A DNA stretch of 64,000 nucleotides from Flaveria trinervia (lineage: Eukaryota; Streptophyta; Magnoliopsida; Asterales; Asteraceae): contig CM046445.1 in assembly GCA_025506515.1 (NCBI GenBank), positions 570,631 to 634,630 of the forward strand, read 5' to 3'. A program made the position numbers and the translations under genes. The notes under the pieces were generated by a model, which saw only the letters and a list, made by a program, of their open reading frames with translations, had not been told where the DNA came from and ran no database searches. Below are positions 32,094 through 44,200 of the stretch, piece after piece. Each line of letters starts with the position of its first letter. Position 1 is the stretch's first letter.

Positions 32094-34837
32094 TGTGACA
32101 TCCGGTAAATTCCCGTTACCAAGCTCCGTTAGTTCCGTTAAGTCTTGTATACACGTGTCGTGAGCACACACTAGTTGTCGTTGAACGTTGGTGACCTAAT
32201 AATAATGAATAATGTTAATTTGTTGTGAATCTAAGTGATTATGTGAGTATTGGTTTATGTTTATGTGTTTACACATTTATAAACGGTTAATTAAAGAATT
32301 ATCGCGTAATGCGGAAACGTGTCTATTTATTCGTATGTCTTGTGTTCTTATAAAGATAAGATATATAATGAATTTTATAAGTTTATATCTTTATGTTATG
32401 AAGTTAAAAACACTTTACAAAGAGTTTAAAGCTTAGTTTTTTTATAAAATACAAATTACAAGGGTTAAAAGGGTAATTAAGTAAATTAAAATTAATTAAA
32501 ACAAAACCTCAAACCCTAATGCAACCTTTCGGCCGCGATCACCCATCTAACCCCTTCTATCTTCGAAAATCAGCCAAGAACAAGCAATTTCGTGTGGTTT
32601 TGGTTTGATTACAAGATATATAACACATAGGAAGCATCAATTTCAAGCAATTACAAGTTTAAAGGTTAGATTTTTCATGTTTTGTGATGTTCTTCATTAT
32701 GGCCGAACCTTAGATTCGAAATTGATCCTTATTAGGTCGAATTGGATGTTGTTTGATGATGTTAACATGTTAGTTAGAGTGTATACATGTTAGTTAACGT
32801 CGATTATGCAAGAATTCTATGTTTTTAGTGGATTGATCATGAACTTGGTTATGAAGCAAACCCTAATTCGAAATTGTTGTGATTATGCATGATGGATGAT
32901 TGTTTGATGAAGGTTTGATGATTAATAGGTTGTATGAATGTTAGAATACATTGATTATGCAAGAAAGTTGGGATTTTGATGCATTGTTCATAGGTTACTA
33001 AGAATAGTAACTTTATTTGGCATGTAGTAGTGATCTAGTGATGGATTGATGTTATGGATGAGTTCATGATGATGATTAGATGCTAGATTGTTGTTATGAA
33101 TGCTAGAAATCTTAATTTGATGATGTTGATCATAGCTTGCCAAAAGTAGAAACTTTTGTTTATGAAGATTGTTAGATTGGGGTGTTTAAGTGTTGTTGAT
33201 CATGTCTAGATGTTAGTATGAGCTTGAATTGGTATATTATTGATGAATTCATGTATGCTTTGGATGTTTGATAGATTTTGGGATATTTTTCCTAAAAGGG
33301 AAACTTTATTTGTGTAAACGTTGAAGTATGATGTTATGACCATGTCTGGGATGTTAGGAGCCTGCTAGTATGTTCAAGGATAAATTCTAGTGTGATAGAA
33401 CGTGTTAAATTAGTTGTATGGCATGCTTGGATAATCATGTGTGATATTTGGACTTTGGTGATCATGTATGGTTTGGATGTTGTGTACTAGTAGGACATCA
33501 TGCTTGGGTCTGGTAATTGATTGTTGTGATGTTGTGAATGCAATGCATATGCTTAAAGAATATGGTTATGATCATTATACACACGTGAGGATCTGAGGCC
33601 CCTACTTAGTAGGATTGGCAGGGTTTAGGATGTGAAGTCGTGAGTGGCTTCACATGGCATGTGATGAATGGTTGAACCTTGTGTGACATGTTAGTTGTAT
33701 TATAACTAATGGTTATGTTAATGTTCTAGATTCGCATGACTTGTATAGTACTTGATTGTATAATGATCTAAGTGATACACCTGGTTGATATAGCATATGT
33801 ATGATACTATTTGAATGTTAATCATGTATGTTGTATGTGCTCATTGGCTTTATTTGAATTATAACTCATAATGTCACCAACGGGTCAAACGGGTCAACTA
33901 GGTCAAACGTGTTTATTTGTCTGGAAGCTTGAGTCTTTGGTTTTGGTATGATTAGGGTTTCACATGTCTTTTATTTACACGTACTTATGTACTCACATGA
34001 TCTAGGTAACCTGTGAAGGTTGGCTATCCTCTCGTTTCTCAAAATAAACCCTAAGTACCTTTGCATACATCAGGTGAGTTCATGCCCCACTCTTTATTTA
34101 ATCTCTTTTGGGGGAGATAGCATACTGGTATTTATAAGAACGCTTTTATTATTTAAGTTGTGTATAATATTAATATAGTGCTGTTTACCATGGGAAAAGT
34201 CCTCACACTTTTGAATTGTTAATATTTAATAGCGAGGAAACTTGGGTAGTACTACTGGGTCTGACGAGCCCCACCTGTGTGACTCGAGGTCAAACGGGTG
34301 CAATTTGTCCTATTGAACATTGTCACGACATGGTAAGTCGTGACAGGAGGCAACAACTATCACAGTCAGCTTCAATTGTAAAATCACTATGTATTAATAT
34401 TTACTGATAATAGACTAGCTATCTATTACCATGCACTGCTTATATATATCGCAACTGTTTACATGTTTATTGAACTCAAACTCTTGAACTCACCAACCTA
34501 TGTGTTGATATTTTAGTATGCTTTTCTCAGGTCCTTAGCTTGCTTGCCATAGGAGCATTGCATGGTTCACTGCATTTTAAGACACTATGCTTCAAGACAA
34601 GTTGACATTTTAACAATTATAGTTTACTCTTTGGGTTGGCACTTGTTTTGCCATAAGTTATACTTTATTGACTTGGATTGTTTTCAAAACGCTTCCGCAT
34701 TGTTTAAAGTTGGTATTTTGGTTAATTATGTTTAAATTATGGCATTTAGAGTCGTTCTGAGTAACTATTGACTGTGATCCTGGTTTGTTCACACGCCTCG
34801 CGGTAAAACTCCGCAAGTGGATTTTGAGGGTGTGACA
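32094..34837 (+). repeat. 3' LTR, family I, copy 2
   Basis: 2,744 bp, TGTGACATCCGG...GAGGGTGTGACA; the opposite-strand relative of 17875-20466. Near the right end it has ACTCACCAACC...GTTGAT...TTTCTCAG, a block shared with other LTR families here. Confidence 0.88.
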
Positions 34838-34856
34838 TAACACTTAAACATTTTCA

Positions 34857-35130
34857 CTTTAGGCGCATGAACTCATTCACGCTCATGGGCACTATTGGTG
34901 CGTATGAACACTTAGGCGCATGGGCACTATTGGGGCGCATGGCCCTACACTTAGTCGTCCGACTATTATTTTCTAGGCGCATGGACAACTGTTCAGGCGC
35001 ATAGGTTGTACTTTATCATTTCTAAGGTAATCTTAGGCGCATGGAATATTTTTTGGGCGCATGGATCACACTTAGTTCTTACTATGGCATTTTCAGGCGC
35101 ATGAACCTTATTTAGACGCATGGACCTTCT
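34857..35130. repeat. Minisatellite with GGCGCATGG core
   Basis: Reverse-complement relative of the 24255-24640 array within the LTR of element B; roughly ten degenerate units. The other part is at 31880-31950, beyond the nested insertion. Confidence 0.75.
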
Positions 35131-35763
35131 GTACTATATGTTTCCAGTATGTTTTCAACCCAAATCATCGAATCTGACTGTTCTAAGCTTATTGTGGCTA
35201 TTCTAACATGAATAACCTATAAGCATACAAGAATCACATTCATTCATGCACAATGCACACAGGGAAACATACATGAACTTTATAAAACCATTTTAATACA
35301 TTTTCAGCCCCAAAGTTCATTTAAAACAAGTAAAACTGGGGTCTAGAACTCACCTGATGCAACTTGGGTGTTTCTTCCTTTGAACCCGCTTGTAAAGAGT
35401 TCCAAAACACCTAAAATCAACACCATACGCACACACCCGAACACCACACAAGCACATAAGCACAAGAGCACATAACCAGGATAAAACCCGTCATAAACAC
35501 ATAAAAACCGCGAATTCTTACCTTGAATTCGCCCACTTCTTCTTCTTGTTCTGAAAACCGAGAGTTCTCTGCTCTCTCTCTCTCTTTAAAAAAAACGAAG
35601 AAGATGGTTATGTGAAAAGAGGGTGGGCGGCCATGCCCACCTTTTACACCAACTTTCAAAGATATTTGTCCTTCGGACACTTTTGGTCCCTCCACTTGGA
35701 CATTATTACTTTTCTTTCTTTTTATTCTTTATATCTTGCCTTTTAAGATAACCAGGTGTTACA

Positions 35764-36522
35764 TGAGAAATAGTAATCCACTTCGGGATCTAGGTTTGGT
35801 TTTCAGTAATCCCTTAGTCCAACTTGGTGGAAAATCCTTAACGAGGATTCAATGTGTGTATTGATTAAGTGATATCGATAATCAAGTCTTAATGGGTCTT
35901 AATACACATATCAATTCAATTAGTAACCAAAACCTTGCAATCATACAACTAGCGCAAAATTATATGAGATTCAAATCAAGATTAACCAAAACAATTGTTT
36001 AACAATCAAAACACAAGTCAAATTTATAAAGAACTTAATGGGTTCAAAAGTTCAATCCCAACACAAGTCTAATATAAACGAGAACCTAATCACAAAACAT
36101 GTTACCCGAAGTAGATCACGAGTAGTCTAGCCGCTCATTATTCTTGAATGATCTTCAATATCGTTGTTGAATTGCATACCGGATGATTGAATGGTGTTAG
36201 AACGATTTGGAATGATGAATCATAGGTTTAGGAACTCCCTGCAAAAATCGTCCTAGGTCAAATGGGGGGCAAGTGGTGGGTGAAACCTAACAAAAACGTG
36301 ATTTTATAGGTGTTTCCCCGGTAGTCCTGGAGTAGGCTAGGCCAGCCACCGTAGCCTATGCTGGGGGGTATTCTGTTGTTTTTTTGTTGAAGCTAGCGTA
36401 GCCTACGAAAACTGTAACTCCTAGTTAACCTATTCAACATAATCAAATGCATAAATACGAGTGATTATACTTAATATTTAATATTTAAACACTTGAAATA
36501 TCATTCCAACACACTTACATCA
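35764..36522 (-). repeat. 3' LTR of element G, truncated
   Basis: TGAGAAATAGTAATCCACTT... matches 54330-55318. The first part, equivalent to 51863-52099, is missing because element B abuts it. It ends CACTTACATCA next to the polypurine tract. Confidence 0.82.
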
Positions 36523-36560
36523 CATCCCCACACTTGAACTTTGTTTGCCCTTAAGTAAAT
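36523..36560 (-). other. Polypurine tract of element G
   Basis: The minus strand reads CAAAGTTCAAGTGTGGGGATG directly before LTR start TGATGTAAG, in the same arrangement as element F. Confidence 0.65.
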
Positions 36561-38061
36561 CTATTTGAAACACTAAACAACAATATATAAACCAAGGTCT
36601 CTTACTATGTCTTAGCTATGGTCCAAAGTCATACTCCATTCTAGAATTACAACAATCGTATTTGGTTAGCAAGTTAAGCATGTTACATTTATTTCAAAAT
36701 AGAATTCTCCTAATTAAATCTAACAGGCTTTCATTTTTATTTTCATGCAACACACCCCTCATCATTTTCACTCCTCTTGGTTTATTTCTGGATTAGTAAA
36801 AGATGCATGAATAGATCACTCAAAAGGTCCACGTATGAAATGTTGTTGTCATATGCTTCAGTGACAATCAAACCTCTACAGTAACACATTAATAATGCAC
36901 ACATCAAAAAGACTTATAGGTTTTGGGCTTAGGTTCGGGTAGGAATGTTTGGATGTGAAAGTGGCTAAACTAAGAATCAAGGTAAATATTATTGTTGACA
37001 TTCTTATTAAAATAACTACTACTCAAACAAAACAAAAACCGCAGGTACACATTACCTCGTAACTAACATTTTGCATTTTTTAATTTTTCTATAATATTAT
37101 TTTGTTTTCTTTTCTTTTTTTCAAATCACTAACTATTATAAGAAATCAAATACTTGAACTGCTGTCATCAAAAGTGATAATTAAGTCACATTGGGTAAGA
37201 ATCAGGATTTGTCTATCATTGTATTTTGTAAGGATGAATGGGTTGATTTGGATTTTAATGAAGTGGGTTTACTAAAAGAAAAAGTTTAAAGCTCAAAAGG
37301 GCTACTACCGAAAATTTTAGGCAACTGGTAAATCACGAAAATAGTTTGAAAGGAAAAGGGAATCCTAGATTGCCTCTATCATCTATGTAAATTTATCAAG
37401 CTCGCCGTCTTAGTATGTACCAAGTCACACAAGTTCTAAAGCAAAGAGTCATATGGCCTACACTTAGCAATTGAAACAGAAATTATTTGTGTAAACTAAC
37501 AATCCAGTAAGCTACAATATCTTACCAAGTTAGGAAATAGGTTGTTGATGTGCGCATTCTTTTATTACACCAATAGCATGTTAACCATAATTTGGCAATT
37601 CTTAACTTTTCCAAAAAAACCTTGCTAAACATAATTTCTTATGTATCTTAGAATTAGACCATGACTAAGGACCATTACTTCAAACAACGTAGGAATCAAT
37701 TGGTATGCTTATCGTTTTGTGTCCAATGGATCGCTTAAAAAATTAAAAAATTGTCCACTTTTATTATTTCCTTCGTCCCCGCACTTGGGATACATTGTCC
37801 CCAATGTATGATAGTTAGGTTAAATGCAAGGTCTTTTTATTCAAATTATCCAATCAATCAACATAAACGACTTTTCAACCCCAACCAAATCAGACACAAA
37901 CATAATCATTCCCAACACATAATAATAATAACACCACCAAATTGACAACATAAACTGCTTAAACAAACACATCAAACATAAAAGCATAAAAAAATAATTT
38001 TGGGTTGCCTCCCGATTAACACTAAGTTTTAGGTCTTCAGCCAGACGATACCTGCGACCAC
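36561..38061 (-). other. Non-coding 3' internal region of element G
   Basis: AT-rich, with no supported ORF on either strand. The left half resembles the equivalent stretch of element F in style. Confidence 0.4.
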
Positions 38062-38470
38062 TCATGGTGGTCGAGTAGGATGCTTGAATCCGGTATTCTT
38101 TAAATAATCTGGTGGGTCTTCAACTAGATCACGTTGTGGCCTAAACATTAATGCCTCAACTTTTCCTTTTATAGGATCAAGTAGGTCGTCAACTATTTTA
38201 TTTATTTTAGGCTTCTCATCTTTTGTTTCAATTATCATATTTGGCTCTTTATCTTCTTTTAAGTTCATTAATTCCTTCAATTCCACATGCTTAACCCTAT
38301 CATACTCAAAACCATTCTCAAAGTTCGTGTTCATGCTTACACATGAAGCATAAGTAGGAACACACACGTTAGTCATATGTGTCACAAAACTTCATCATTA
38401 ACAAAATAATTAACCGACTTGAAAAATACATCAATACATAACTTACGAGTTTCATAAGTCATTTCAATTG
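38062..38470 (-). pseudogene. Post-protease ORF of element G
   Basis: The open frame at 38062-38385 (MTHMTNVCVPTYASCVSMNT ... DRVKHVELKELMNLKED ... YLKNTGFKHPTRPP) is preceded by IEMTYETRKLCIDVFFKSVN on the same strand. That preceding stretch joins the protease once the copia insertion is removed, but a stop and frame change intervene. It ends in a proline-rich tail and a stop without any RT motif. Athila relatives would normally continue into RT, so its absence is notable. Function unknown. Confidence 0.5.
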
Positions 38471-38474
38471 TTCT

Positions 38475-39418
38475 TGTGGGGACATTAACATGTTTATCAA
38501 AGCTCATATAATCTTGTATTATGTGAAAACGCAGCGGAATTTAGGTTTTAAAACATGTTAATAATCTGGTTATTAAACCCATTTAATAAGCAACCCCAAA
38601 CCATGGATCATTATACGAATATCATACAAAGTAAAGAACATAAGAAGGTAAAAGGAACAACCTTTAGGGCTGCTAGAAAACGAGATTTCAGGAGATTATT
38701 GGATGAGTTCTTGTGGCTGAAACTTCAATGTAGAAGCCCTCAAGATGACATACCCCAAGCCCCAACAAACACCCTCTTGCTAGGCTTTGAACACCAACTT
38801 GTAGTACTCTTCTTCTTGTGGAATTTTCAGTCAAGAACACTTCTTGTAAGCTGAAAAATTCGTTTTTCCTTGCTTCAATAATTCGAAAGTTATTGAAAGA
38901 GAGAGAGAGAGAGAGAGAGAGAGACTTTCTTGTGTGTAGGTTGAGTGTAGAAAAAGAAGAGTGTAGGAATGGATGGATGCATGTACTTGGACCCCCAAAA
39001 GGAAGTTCCCAATACCATTCAAAAAGGGGGCGGCCGAATGGGCTCCCTTTTTGTCCTTCTCCATTTTGAAAGTATTATTTTACATATAATACACTCTAGC
39101 ATTCCACTTTTTATAAAATTAAACCATTTTAATTTTATAGCACATACACATTGTCATTTTTCATTGTTTAACTAATTTAAACAATGAATAAGTAATCCCT
39201 CGTGAACAAATCAATTATATAATGATGTTCATCTACAAAGCAATAATTTAGAAAATCCAATTTTCTAAATTGGTGTCATTACTTATTTGTATGATCTTAT
39301 CAACAAATGAATCATCTTTCGATGTTTGTTTGGCTTGTTATTGGGTATGACCCGACTTGGATCATATCACACTAGCCACATCAATTTAATATGAATTTTG
39401 GGCAGATCAATGCCTTCA
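38475..39418 (-). repeat. 3' LTR of the 38475-46566 copia element
   Basis: 944 bp, TGTGGGGACATTAAC...ATGCCTTCA, followed by polypurine tract (minus strand AAGTGGGAGAT). It contains a (GA)n run at about 38897-38925, longer than in the partner. Confidence 0.92.
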
Positions 39419-40138
39419 ATCTCCCACTTGCACAAGATTTATAGAAGATTGATGCAAGCAGCAAATAAAGCCTAGCAACGGTTTGCTGCCCCTAATGTAT
39501 ATGACTAAGTGCCATTCAATAACATCATCCTTTTCAAGTACCTTACTTGAATATGATTTAGGTGAATTAATCATCTATCCTTTTGTTACAGATGTCATGT
39601 TAAATCCAGGAGACACAGAATTGTCACTCTCCGATGATTTAACTTAACAAGCCTTAGACATCTAACTCTCAACGAATAAGAGGAACAAATTCCATCTTGA
39701 TTACATACGTCTCTCACAATCACCTCATATCATACCTGAACTCAGCCTTATGTACTGCCATTTTTCAGAACAGCAAAGAACTAAGTCAAAGTACAACACT
39801 TGGTGAATATCAAGACCTAATATGTATCTCAGGTCTGAGGATAAAATGATATTCGCCTTTACTCAATATCTCTTATGACTAATCACAAAGATTCTATGCA
39901 GAAATAATTGAGAGCGGGTCGGTCCAATACCTATATCCCATAGATATTAATGAACCTTGGCAGCAACCTCTTGCTTTATATTCATACCTCATGATATCAA
40001 CCAATCCAAGTTCATTACAGGCTTACATTCATAGTTGTTCCCACAAGTATGATTGACTGCGGACATTTTGAATAACATATCTATTCATGGATTTAAACAT
40101 GCTAAAATAGTAGAACAAATGAAATTATAACCATATAA

Positions 40139-40927
40139 TTAAAACAAATACATAAGTTCCAACATACAGATATAAAATACAAAGTCAAACCCAGTCACTA
40201 GAATATCGAAGTCCCATGGCGCAAATATGACCTTCATGTGTTGCCTTTTCAAGGAGCTTTGTGAGTGGATCCGCAATGTTTTTATCAGTGTGGACTTTGC
40301 GAATACATATCTTTCCTTTTTCAACTTCATCCCTTATGTAGTTGAATCTCCGTTCAATGTGCCGAGTCTTTTGATGAGCACGAGGTTCCTTGATTGAGAA
40401 ATCGCACCCTCGTTGTCACAAAAGACCTCTAGGGGATCCTGAATGGAAGGGACTACCCCTAGTTCGGATATGAATTTCTTCAGCCATGCAGCTTCCTGTG
40501 CTGCCATTGAAGCGGCGATGTATTCTGACTCTGTAGTGGACAACGCTACGACTTCTTGCTTTGAGCTTTTCCAAGAAACAGCTCCCCCATTTAGAATAAA
40601 AATGTACCCCGATTGAGATCGTGAATCATCTCGATCGGTTTGGAAACTCGCATCCGTGTAACCTTTTACAACGAGTTCCTCTTCACCAGACCCGTAGATC
40701 AAAAACATATCCTTAGTCCTCCTTAGGTACTTCAGAATGTTCTTGACAGCCATCCAATGACCATCACCAGGATTTTGTTGGTATCTACTTGTCATGCTTA
40801 AAGCGCATGACACGTCCGGTCTAGTGCATATCATCGCATACATGATGGATCCTATAGCAGATGCATATGGGATCGTCTTCATTCTATTTTGCTCCTCCTT
40901 TGAGCTTGGACATTGAGTCGTACTCAA
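40139..40927 (-). pseudogene. copia RNase H domain
   Basis: Frame 40334-40927 has YASAIGSIMYAMICTRPDVS, the RNase H start VKGYTDASFQTDRDDSRSQSG, VSWKSSKQEVVALSTTESEY and VFCDNEGAISQSRN. A frameshift near 40340 moves the end into another frame, where RRFNYIRDEVEKGKICIRKV and ADPLTKLLEKATHEGH complete the usual copia C-terminus. RNase H degrades the RNA strand during reverse transcription. The catalytic D-E-D-type residues are present. Confidence 0.9.
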
Positions 40928-41684
40928 TATTGTCCCTCTTTGAATAGGTACAGTACCTTCTTAGAGTTTTCCATCTTGAACCTTTTCAAGATTTTGTCAA
41001 TGTATGCACTTTGATTCAAACCAATTAGCCGCCTTGATCTATCCCTATAGATCTTTATTCCCAGAATATAAGCGGCTTCACCAAGATCCTTGATGGAAAA
41101 ACAACTTCCAAGCCAGGTTTTTACACCTTTCATGGTTGGAATGTCATTTCCAAATAGTAGTATGTCATCAACATACAATACTAGGAAGGTTATTGTGCTC
41201 CCACTAGCCTTCTTATACACGCAAGCTCATCAGCGTTTTTGATGAAGCCAAATTTCTTTACCTCCTCATTAAAACGGTGATTCCAGCTTCTCGATGCTTG
41301 TTTCAATCCATAGATTGATTTCTTTAACTTGCATACTTTGTTAGGATATTTTGGATCGACAAAACCTTCAGGCTGAACCATATAGACATCTTCCTCAAGA
41401 TATCCATTTAGGAAAGTGGTTTTGACATCCATTTGCCAAATCTCATAATCATAATGAGCAGCTATGGCAAACAATATCCTTATAGACTTTAGCATCACAA
41501 CAGGTGAAAATGTTTCATCATAATCAACCCCTTGAGTTTGAGTGAAACCCTTTGCTACAAGTCTAGCTTTGTAAGTATCAAAGTTTCCATGCATATTGGT
41601 TTTCTTCTTGAAAACCCACTTACTTCCAACTACTTTGGAATTAAGAGGTGGCACAACAAGTTCCCAAACTTGATTGTCATACAT
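40924..41684 (-). pseudogene. copia reverse transcriptase
   Basis: Two overlapping frames. 41190-41684 has VVGSKWVFKKKTNMHGNFDT, KARLVAKGFTQTQGVDYDET, WQMDVKTTFLNGYLEEDVYM and LKKSIYGLKQASRSW; DVKTTFLNG carries the first catalytic Asp. A frameshift near 41215 leads to 40924-41220 with FLVLYVDDILLFGND (YVDD) and LGEAAYILGIKIYRD. A stop lies between the upstream linker and this frame at about 41685. Otherwise the catalytic core is preserved. Confidence 0.9.
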
Positions 41685-41687
41685 GAA

Positions 41688-42915
41688 TTACATCTCAACG
41701 TTCATGGCCTCAAGCCATTTGTCACAATCCAAATTGGACACTGCATCATGATATGTGGTTGGTTCATCTGAATCCACCACATAGCATCCATCCATGAAAA
41801 ATCCGTATCTTTCAGGTGGATGGCTAGTTCTACCACTTCTGTGAACGTTTTGTGTGTATTGATCAAACGCTTGATCATCCTCAACATCCTCATGTTGAGT
41901 GCTAGTTTCAACCAAACGTGCATCGGGCTGTGGTTCTCGATCCTCCTCAAGATCCACTGTTCTACTACTAGTTCCTTCCATAAGGAACTTTGTTTCTAAG
42001 AACTCACCCTTTCTGGCAACAAACACCTTTTGTTCCAGTGGATCATAGAAATAATATCCCATAGAATCTCTAGGATATCCAATAAAGATACACTTGGTGG
42101 ATCGGACTTCCAATTGTTTGGGGTGGGAGTCTTAACATAAGCCTCACAACCCCAGACCCTTAAGTATGACAGGGATGGAACTCTTCCATGCCATATCTCA
42201 AAAGGTGTCATTTCCACCTTTTTGGTTGGGGCCATATTCAGAATACGGGCCGCGGAGAGCAAAGTGAAACCCCAAAATGATAGAGGTAATGTGCTTCTAG
42301 CCATCATAGATCGAACCATATCCAATAAGGTTCGATTCCTTCTCTCAGATACACCATTATGTTGTGGTGTTCCAGGTGGAGTGAGTTGTGAGACAATCCC
42401 ACAACTCCTAAGATGATCTTGAAAAACATCACTTAGGTATTCACCACCTCTATCGGTGCGGAGAATTTTAATTGACTTGTTGAGTTGATTTTTCACTTCA
42501 TTCTTGAAGATTTTGAACATTTCAAAAGCTTCATCTTTGTGTCTTATTAAGTACACGTACCCATAGCGACTATAATCGTCGGTAAAGGTAATGAAGTATC
42601 TTTCACCATTCCTAGTCATTGGCTTAAAAGGACCACATACATCCGAATGTATGATACCTAATAAATCTTTTGCCCTTTCGTTAGTTCCACTAAAGGGTGC
42701 CTTAGTCATTTTACCTTGTAAACATATTCACATACATCAAATGAATCACATTCATTTGTTTTTAAGAGACCATTCCTATGAAGTGTTTGTATACGTTTCT
42801 TGTTTATATGACCAAGACGGCAATGCCAAAGGTAGGTATCACTCAAATCTAATTTGAGTCTTTTGGTGGTTGCTTGGTATATTGAGCTATCATATGTTAC
42901 GTTTTCATGAACCAA
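41688..42915 (-). pseudogene. copia integrase with upstream zinc region and linker
   Basis: 42706-42915 carries the GAG-pre-integrase HHCC region (LWHCRLGHINKKRIQTLHRN ... CDSFDVCEYV). 41996-42709 holds the integrase core, with DDE acids in IIHSDVCGPF, ILRTDRGGEYL and GVSERRNRTLL. After a frame change at about 42110, 41688-42113 gives CIFIGYPRDSMGYYFYDPLE and the acidic, low-complexity linker to RT (ending LEAMNVEM at a stop). Integrase would insert the cDNA. Frame breaks prevent one continuous polyprotein. Confidence 0.9.
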
Positions 42916-43224
42916 TTCATAAATACCATTACAAGGTATAGCCTTAAAATAAAATACATGATTAAAGAAACATGAATATCATTGTCAACAAACTTGAAAT
43001 CATATCATATTGTCTTAAACGGGAAACAGAAATTATGTCCTAGTCAAACTAGGAGCATATAATACATGTTTAAAATAACTTCCAAACACTTGGAAGCTTC
43101 AAAATGTAGTCTCCTTGGGCTTCAACGTGAACCTTTGCACCATTGTCCATGAAGAGACTTATTTCCCCTTTTGCATAATGCTCATTTCTTGAACCCCTGC
43201 AATAAATTGCAAATGTGAGTTCCA

Positions 43225-43614
43225 CATCCGGTATCTAATACCCATGTGTTAGAAGAAATAACATTTAGCTCAACATGTATCATGTAAATTATACCTGAGG
43301 TTTGCCCCGCATCCTCTTTTCTCTCAACTCTTTGAGATAGACTGGACAATTTCTCATCCAATGCCCTATCTCACCACATTTGAAGCATGGGTCATTAACA
43401 GCAACCTTCTGCTTCTTCTCCTTGGGCCTCGGAGGTTCCGCCCTAACAACCATTTTCCCCTTTCCTTTAACGTGTCTCTTCCTTTTGCAACAGTTGCCTT
43501 AGGGGGGGGGGGTAGAGACCTTCTCCTTCTTCCACCATCATTAATGGTGAGAACGGGTAAACAACTTTTACCCATTCCCGCCTCAGCTGATTTGAGCATT
43601 GAATGAAGTTCATT
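43225..43614 (-). pseudogene. copia protease and nucleocapsid remnant
   Basis: Minus-strand text near 43225-43270 reads SSNTWVLDTGCGTHICN, the D-T-G aspartic protease motif in its usual copia setting. Just before it are a basic region (PPKATVAKGRDTLKERGKW, 43500s) and cysteine/histidine remnants where the zinc knuckle should be. A run of G at 43503-43510 suggests slippage or a frameshift. Strongly broken. Confidence 0.6.
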
Positions 43615-44200
43615 TATGCTCTTGTCCCATCCGTCATGTTGTAATTCATGACAAACGCCTCAAACTTCCTAGTTAGGCCGTTAAGGATCAAATCCGTGGC
43701 CAACTCCTTTGAGACAGGACAGTTAAGCCTCTGAAGGCGGTCGATATGACTTTTCATCTTAAGAACATAAGATGAAACTGATTGGGATTCCTCCATCCGA
43801 CATGCATGAAGTGCTCGAACCGTTTCGAAGCGCTCCACCCTAGCTTGTTGCTGGAACGTTTCCCGCAACTGAGTGATCATGTCATAAGCTCCATGGAGCT
43901 CATACTCCTTTTGGAGTTTGGGTGTCATACTTGCTAACATTAAGCAAGAGACTTGGATAGAGTCTTCCACATATTTAACCCAATCATCATAGGCCTCCAC
44001 ATCCTCTTCGTTAGGTTCATCGGGGATGGGATCATCAGGATGTAGGCTCGCTTTTCTTGCTTGAGAACGATTCTCAAGTTGCGGTACCAATCCATGAAGT
44101 TGTTAGGTGTTAGACGATCCCTATGAAGGATCGCCCTAAGAGATTGGTTGTTTTGGTTGGTACATCGTTATTAGCGTTGATATTGTCGGCCATCTACAAG
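43614..44200 (-). pseudogene. copia Gag
   Basis: The open frame 43614-44090 has VEDSIQVSCLMLASMTPKLQ, AYDMITQLRETFQQQARVER and VLKMKSHIDRLQRLNCPVSK, typical of Tork/Angela-like copia capsid proteins. The natural N-terminus is in other frames upstream: MADNINANND near 44190, then TPNNFMDWYRNLRIVLKQEK. At least two single-base frameshifts (about 44040 and 44150) are therefore implied. Gag would assemble the particle. Confidence 0.82.

Larger units (their letters stand above)
31957..34837 (+). mobile_element. Nested chimeric LTR insertion (TSD TAACA)
   Basis: Flanked by perfect TAACA duplications (31952-31956; 34838-34842). It begins TGTGACAACTCATCC, runs about 137 bp to a polypurine tract, then a full family I LTR (32094-34837) ending GGGTGTGACA. 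The left terminus is unlike the LTR start TGTGACATCCGG, so the two ends come from different LTR types or rearranged copies. Confidence 0.8.
29298..35763 (-). mobile_element. Truncated Ty3/gypsy element B (5' LTR plus gag)
   Basis: The minus-strand element has a 5' LTR of family C, an initiator-tRNA-Met primer site and gag. Protease, RT, integrase and 3' LTR are missing on the left. Its right end (TTACA, 35763) abuts the 3' LTR of element G at a point where the partner LTR of G is uninterrupted, so B inserted into G. Confidence 0.85.
30777..35763 (-). repeat. 5' LTR of element B, family C, interrupted
   Basis: Plus-strand ends are TGTAAGGCCCCG and AACACCTGG read inversely (CCAGGTGTTACA). Removing the nested insertion and one TSD copy (31957-34842) leaves about 2.1 kb, similar to the solo LTR at 23582-25854. 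The CATGCGCC-type minisatellite occurs on both sides of the insertion. Confidence 0.85.

Noticed and set aside
32094..34837. DNA transposon with TGTGACA inverted ends
   Set aside because: Ends are inverted for only a few bases, a polypurine tract precedes it, and TSDs are 5 bp, all fitting an LTR.
38555..38854. 99-codon ORF also found at 45714-46013 with nearly identical protein
   Set aside because: The two are the LTRs of one recently inserted copia element. Identity reflects common origin, not selection, unlike the diverged family A pair.
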